From Mixophyes australis (Eukaryota > Chordata > Amphibia > Anura > Limnodynastidae), in NCBI GenBank assembly GCA_036250195.1, contig JAVHZZ010000004.1:163968869-164032868 (forward strand): a DNA stretch of 64,000 bases, given 5' to 3'. Positions within the stretch are counted from its first letter, which is position 1, and every line of letters starts with the position of its first letter. The translations under genes were made by a program, and so were the position numbers. Below are positions 59,881-64,000 of the stretch, in pieces. The notes beneath the pieces were generated by a model. That model searched no databases. It saw only the letters and a list, made by a program, of their open reading frames with translations, and was not told where the DNA came from.

Positions 59881-60084
59881 GGGCTAGATTTACTAACAGG
59901 CGTGTTTGTAAACCCGCCGACTTTCGGCGGGTTTGGCGGCGGTTTAGCCATCACCATATTTATTAACGCTAAACCCGCCGTCCAAACAACCAGAAATGAT
60001 TTTTTCAAACTCGCCTCTGTATAAAGCGCCATGACGGTTTCAACAAAGTTCAACATACAAACAGCCGGATTTACTATTAGGGGT
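59881..60084. mobile_element. MITE-like repeat, Harbinger-type end
   Basis: Starts GGGCTAGATTTACTAACAGG, with inner hairpins AACCCGCCGACTTTCGGCGG and a later AAACCCGCCGTC. The right end (GGATTTACTATTAGGGG) does not mirror the left well. Assignment is tentative. Confidence 0.45.
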
Positions 60085-60092
60085 TTATAAAG

Positions 60093-61301
60093 TAAGGGTG
60101 TGCACCGGCCACTTTTGGTGTTTTGGGTTTTGGGTTCTGATTAGCTTGAGGTTTTGGGTTCTGATTTGTTTTGCCAAAACACCCCACGAAAGGTTTTGAT
60201 TCTGATTTCGGGTTCTGATTTTTTTTAAAAAAAAAAAGCATAAAAAGTGCTAAAAAACAGTTTTGTTTTGTTTTTTTTCACTCCTACACTATTATTAACC
60301 TCAATAACATTAATTTCCACTAATTTCCAGTCTATTCTGAACACCTCACACCTCACAATATTGTTTTTAGGCCAAAAGGTTGCACCGAGGTAGCTAGATG
60401 ACTAAGCTAAGCGACACAAGTGGGAGGCACAAACACGTGGCCCAACATCAGTGGACTTAAACAGCAGTACCACTGGACTTATACGGCAGGATCAGTGCCT
60501 TGCTTGCAGTCTCCTAGGTAACGCAAATTTCACAGCTCCTTCAACACGTTTTACAAATAAACTAGGGGGATAGACACAAGTCTCCTAAGACACTGTATAA
60601 GAATAGGATATTTATGATGTTCATTTATCTCATATTTGTTAGCAAATTGTCACCATCCACCCAGCAAACGAAAAACAATTATTACAATTAATAACCCCCT
60701 AATCCCCCACCCCCACTCCAATTACATATAATGTACTGCTTACTGCTCAGTTTAGGCTGCAGAAATGGTACTAGGCAGGAATACAAATACCAGATTTCTG
60801 CAGTTAGAAATGAGCACACTAAGGATGGTAGTGTCAACGCTACATAGATAGATAGGGTATAATTCTGCACATAATATGGATGCTTTACATAGGCAGAGAT
60901 TGGATAATACGAGGACTGACCTAAAACCACTGCCACTACAGTAGTCAGGAGCAGCCAGTTGTTCTTCAGTATCCAGTGTGCAGGCGTTCAGAGCAGACTC
61001 CTTCTTTCCCCTGTGCCCATAGGAGACTGTCACTTTCACTGCGGCAGCTTCTGTACCAGTGTGCACTGATCTGTCAGCTTTGGGCAAGGACTGGCTTTTG
61101 TCTCCTCCCTCCTAGTTCTCACCCCCCTGTCATTCACACTCGAAATAAATAAAACCTCGTCATCACGCCGTCGGATCTCGCGAGATCCGACGGCGTGATG
61201 ACGAGGTTTTGCCTCGTTCTGAGGTTCGTGCTCGGATCCAGGCTCGGATCGGCACTGTTCGGGGGGTTCTGATTTAGTAATTCCGGACCCGCTCATCTCC
61301 A
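60093..61301 (-). mobile_element. hAT-B2, non-autonomous, minus orientation
   Basis: 1209 bp. The right-type end comes first on the plus strand (TAAGGGTGTGCACCGGCC) and the left-type end last (in reverse TGGAGATGAGCGGG). Flanks TTATAAAG and TTCAAAAG match at six of eight positions, an eroded target duplication. The 300 bp next to 60093 are collinear with the hAT-B1 right end (GTGAGGTGTTCAGAATA, TTGAGGTTAATAATAG). No transposase remains. It contains a leader box GTATAAGTCCAGTGGTACTG as in hAT-B1, and a 60-bp palindrome. Confidence 0.8.
61151..61210. repeat. 60-bp perfect palindrome
   Basis: A perfect inverted repeat with no spacer, centred on TCTCGCGAGA (61176-61185), arms of 30 bp (AAAACCTCGTCATCACGCCG onward). 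It lies 92-151 bp inside the left-type end of hAT-B2, the position where the other copies have a single TCTCGCGAGA. Confidence 0.97.
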
Positions 61302-61309
61302 TTCAAAAG

Positions 61310-62141
61310 ACCAAAATGAAAGCGCTGCTTGTGAGCGGCGAGATTGTTTAAACAGTGTGCTGTTTCAGGTATTTTGTCAATCAGAACAGAAGGGAAAGGG
61401 CCATTTCATGTACAAAGTTAGCTCCTTTGGGAGTGTATATGTAAAAAGGCCACAGTGTCTTGTAATTTCATTTTTTATTTTTTTCATTGTGTTTTCCCAC
61501 CATGCAATCTATTGACTGATTTCCACATGTGTTGTTTTTTATTTTTAATTTGCAACAAATCCTCAAGAATACTGGTGTTTGTCCAAAATCAGGATGCACA
61601 ATATGTCATTACATAGTTAGCCCTTAATAGAGTGTAAAAGCAATTCTAAATGTACAAAATAAAAAATGGGTTTCTGGCTTATGACTCCTCTGCTACATCC
61701 TCAGACATCTGCACAGCACAAATTCAATGAGTCACATACCCACTAGTAGAGGTGTGTTATAGCGCACCTTTGTACTCTTGTAAACCAGGTTCAAGTTACT
61801 AGAATAATCTGGTGTGGTGGCTATGTATGCACCTGAAAAGGGGTCTGATATTATCCTGGCTGGCTGTTTGATACATAATCTAGCATTACATCAACTTACC
61901 CCACCGATTATTGCAGTAGACAGTGAACAAGTAGGGGTCCGTGTCTCATTTGGTGATGTGCAAAGCACACAGGGGTGGAGGCACAATACAGACCGTCTCA
62001 TTACAATCAGCTTTACTTTACATGTAAGTGCATACTATGAGAAACATGTATTGATCAAAAATGTGTTGGATGTGAGTGTTTTTTAATTTTTTAGCACAAA
62101 TGTTAACCTTTAAAAAGAGGTTAGTGTGTACTCCTCATGTG
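61310..62141. other. no recognisable feature
   Basis: Unassigned AT-rich DNA between two hAT-B copies. No gene is supported. Confidence 0.5.
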
Positions 62142-62264
62142 GTAAATATTAAGGATGAGCCCACCCGAACAGTGCGGATCCGACGGGATCCGAGCACTGT
62201 TCGGGTATTTCCAGTGCCAAAAAAAAATGAAACTGAGGCTCTGACGTCCAAGTCTCGCGTCGGA

Positions 62265-62315
62265 TCTCGCGAGACTCGGATTGCATAAATTCCCCGCTAG
62301 CGGCCGCCATTTTCA
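62265..62315 (+). promoter_or_regulatory. hAT-B3 promoter-like motif cluster
   Basis: Exact TCTCGCGAGA (62265-62274), GCATAAATT (62283-62291) and GCCGCCATTTTC (62304-62315), a YY1-type site. A TGACGT half-site lies just upstream at 62242. Confidence 0.5.
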
Positions 62316-62659
62316 TTTGGGCTGTGATCAGGGTAGAGGGAGGTTGTAGGGTAGTGGTACTCCTGCGTGATCAGTCCAGTTGTGCTTTATGCTTGTGTCC
62401 AGTGCTCTGTCCTTGCTGAGTCCAGTGGTCCTTTTGTCCTGTGCTCTGTCCTGCTGAGTCCAGTGGTGCTTTGGCCAGTGTCTGTCCTGCTGAGTCCAGT
62501 GGTGCTTTAGTCCTGTGCATTTTTGTGCTAAGTCCATAGTAATTGTCTAATTATTAAAAACTCCCAAAAAAATAAACAAAAAAAATAAAAAAAAATTATA
62601 CAAAAAAAAGTAAAAAAAAATATTAAAAAATAATTTAAAAAGTATAAAAAAATTCTAGA

Positions 62660-63640
62660 GCAATATATTATTGCAGTCCTGAAATATTAGTACTGCAATA
62701 CCTACATTCACTGTTTCTGCAGTCCAAAAAATAGGAACTGCAATCTATATTACTACGTTCACTGTTTCAGCAGTCCAAAAAATAGGAACTGCAATCTATA
62801 TAACTACGTTCACAGTTTCAGCAGTCCAAAAAATAGGAACTGCAATCTATATTACATTTACTACGTTCATTCTTTAAGCAGTTCCAGAGAATAGGTACTG
62901 CAATCTATATTACATTTACTACGTTCAATTTTTAAGCAGTGCAAGAGAATAGGTACTGCAATCTATATTACATTTACTACGTTCATTCTTTAAGCAGTTC
63001 CAGAGAATAGGTACTGCAATCTATATTACATTTACTACGTTCATTCTTTAAGCAGTTCCAGAGAATAGGTACTGCAATCTATATTACATTTACTACGTTC
63101 AATTTTTAAGCAGTGCAAGAGAATAGGTACTGCAATCTATATTACATTTACTACGTTCATTCTTTAAGCAGTTCCAGAGAATAGGTACTGCAATCTATAT
63201 TACATTTACTACGTTCAATTTTTAAGCAGTGCAAGAGAATAGGTACTGCAATCTATATTACATTTACTACGTTCATTCTTTAAGCAGTTCCAGAGAATAG
63301 GTACTGCAATCTATATTACATTTACTACGTTCAATTTTTAAGCAGTGCAAGAGAATAGGTACTGCAATCTATATTACATTTACTACGTTCAATTTTTAAG
63401 CAGTGCAAGAGAATAGGTACTGCAATCTATATTACATTTAATACGTTCAATTTTTAAGCAGTGTAAGAGAATAGGTAATGCAATCTATATTACATTTACT
63501 ACGTTCATTCTTTAAGCAGTTCCAGAGAATAGGTACTGCAATCTATATTACATTTATTACGTACATTCTTTAAGCAGTTCCAGAGAATAGGTACTGCAAT
63601 CTATATTACATTTACTACGTTCAATTTTTAAGCATTTCCA
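62660..63640 (+). repeat. 58-bp tandem leader array of hAT-B3
   Basis: About three 50-bp units with CAGTCCAAAAAATAGGAACT, then about 14 units of 58 bp with ACTGCAATCTATATTACATT. Two unit types differ at TTCTTTAAGCAGTTCCAGAG (A) and TTTTTAAGCAGTGCAAGAG (B); the order is A B A A B A B A B B B A A plus a hybrid. Each carries GCAGT...ACTGC, able to form a small hairpin. Confidence 0.92.
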
Positions 63641-63683
63641 AAGTGTGTGTGGTTTAGGGGTACACTCATTAGTGCTGCATATA

Positions 63684-64000
63684 ATGGAGTACAAAAATTT
63701 GGAGGATAAAGTAGGGAAAGAGCAAGACCTACTTCCTCCTAATGCTGAAGCTGCTGCCACTAGTCATGACATAGATGATGAAATGCCATCAACGTCGTCT
63801 GCCAAGGCCGATGCCCAATCTCCTAGTACAGGGCATGTAAAATCCAAAAACCCAAAGTTGACTAAAATTACCAAAAAAAGAAAATTAATAACATCTGAGG
63901 AGAAACGAAATCTTGCCAATATGCCATTTACGACACGTAGTGGCAAGGAACGGCTTAGGCCCTGGCCCGTGTTCAGGACTAGTCGTTCAGCTTCACCCAA
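63684..64000 (+). CDS. hAT transposase N-terminus, runs off window
   Basis: ATG at 63684 in the same context as hAT-B1. Open for 105 codons to the window edge: MEYKNLEDKVGKEQDLLPP, the NAEAAATSHDIDDEMPSTSS stretch, lysine-rich KNPKLTKITKKRKL and the PFTTRSGKERLRPWP box. It closely matches the first 105 residues of the hAT-B1 protein with scattered substitutions and no frameshift so far. The catalytic part is not in view. Confidence 0.85.
   Translation, partial: MEYKNLEDKVGKEQDLLPPNAEAAATSHDIDDEMPSTSSAKADAQSPSTGHVKSKNPKLTKITKKRKLITSEEKRNLANMPFTTRSGKERLRPWPVFRTSRSASP

Larger units (their letters stand above)
62150..64000 (+). mobile_element. hAT-B3, 5' part of another ZBED-type hAT
   Basis: Left end TAAGGATGAGCCCACC after the flank GTAAATAT (62142-62149). 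Same order as hAT-B1: CGCG element, TATA-like stretch, YY1-like site, CTGTGATCAGGGTAGAGGGA, A-rich leader and tandem array, then a transposase start. The right half is beyond the window, so completeness cannot be judged. Confidence 0.88.

Noticed and set aside
62680..63640. Second CRISPR-like array
   Set aside because: Head-to-tail 58-bp units with no unique spacers, located in a transposon leader.

Overview
This is eukaryotic, vertebrate-type DNA and most likely comes from a frog (anuran amphibian). The evidence is the repeat mix: hAT transposons with a ZBED1-like transposase, an L2-type LINE and a tRNA-headed SINE sharing one 3' tail (a TATA-like stretch followed by a GATGAT microsatellite), PIF/Harbinger MITEs with GGGGTAAATGTAT-type ends, Penelope-like elements and LTRs. 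No host gene is established. The window reads as intergenic or intronic sequence filled by nested mobile elements, and species cannot be told from it. Family names used here (hAT-A to hAT-E) are local labels.

Layout. 1-3.66 kb: a decayed L1-like 3' end, then mostly unique DNA with one weak candidate exon. 3.67-9.46 kb: hAT-A1, a broken ZBED-type transposon split by a 2.0-kb Penelope-like insertion with a 16-bp target duplication, which itself carries a nested Harbinger MITE. 9.78-11.86 kb: a Harbinger-like element with a broken two-exon gene. 12.5-13.7 kb: a hAT MITE (hAT-D), a SINE tail and an old Harbinger MITE. 16.7-24.3 kb: two copies of a CAGGGCCTGAT-ended element (hAT-C), each with an internal C-rich minisatellite, separated by a tandem segmental duplication containing a SINE and by a 1.1-kb array of 30-bp repeats. 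24.3-38.3 kb: mostly unique AT-rich DNA with two solo LTRs, a ZNF143-motif repeat and a full SINE. 38.3-41.7 kb: an L2-type LINE with broken endonuclease and reverse transcriptase. 42.7-48.8 kb: hAT-D copy 2, the deletion derivative hAT-A2 and MITE hAT-E. 49.5-50.5 kb: a Penelope-like fragment and half a MITE. 50.8-59.7 kb: hAT-B1, 8.87 kb with an intact 998-codon transposase, perfect 8-bp target duplication, a nested solo LTR and a 28-unit satellite. 60.1-61.3 kb: hAT-B2, a minus-strand non-autonomous copy with a 60-bp perfect palindrome. 62.15-64 kb: hAT-B3, whose transposase gene runs off the window.

How the parts fit. hAT-B1 encodes a transposase that could move the hAT-B relatives and perhaps the related hAT-A ends. 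The LINE presumably supplied the machinery for the SINE, since they share a 3' tail. All five hAT-A/B copies carry a TCTCGCGAGA palindrome, exact in four and with one change in hAT-B1, at 115-155 bp from the 5' end. Copies with readable leaders also have a TATA-like stretch and a YY1-like GCCGCCAT or CGCCAT site, so the elements seem to bring a house-keeping type promoter with them. Their leaders and tails are repeatedly built from tandem arrays.
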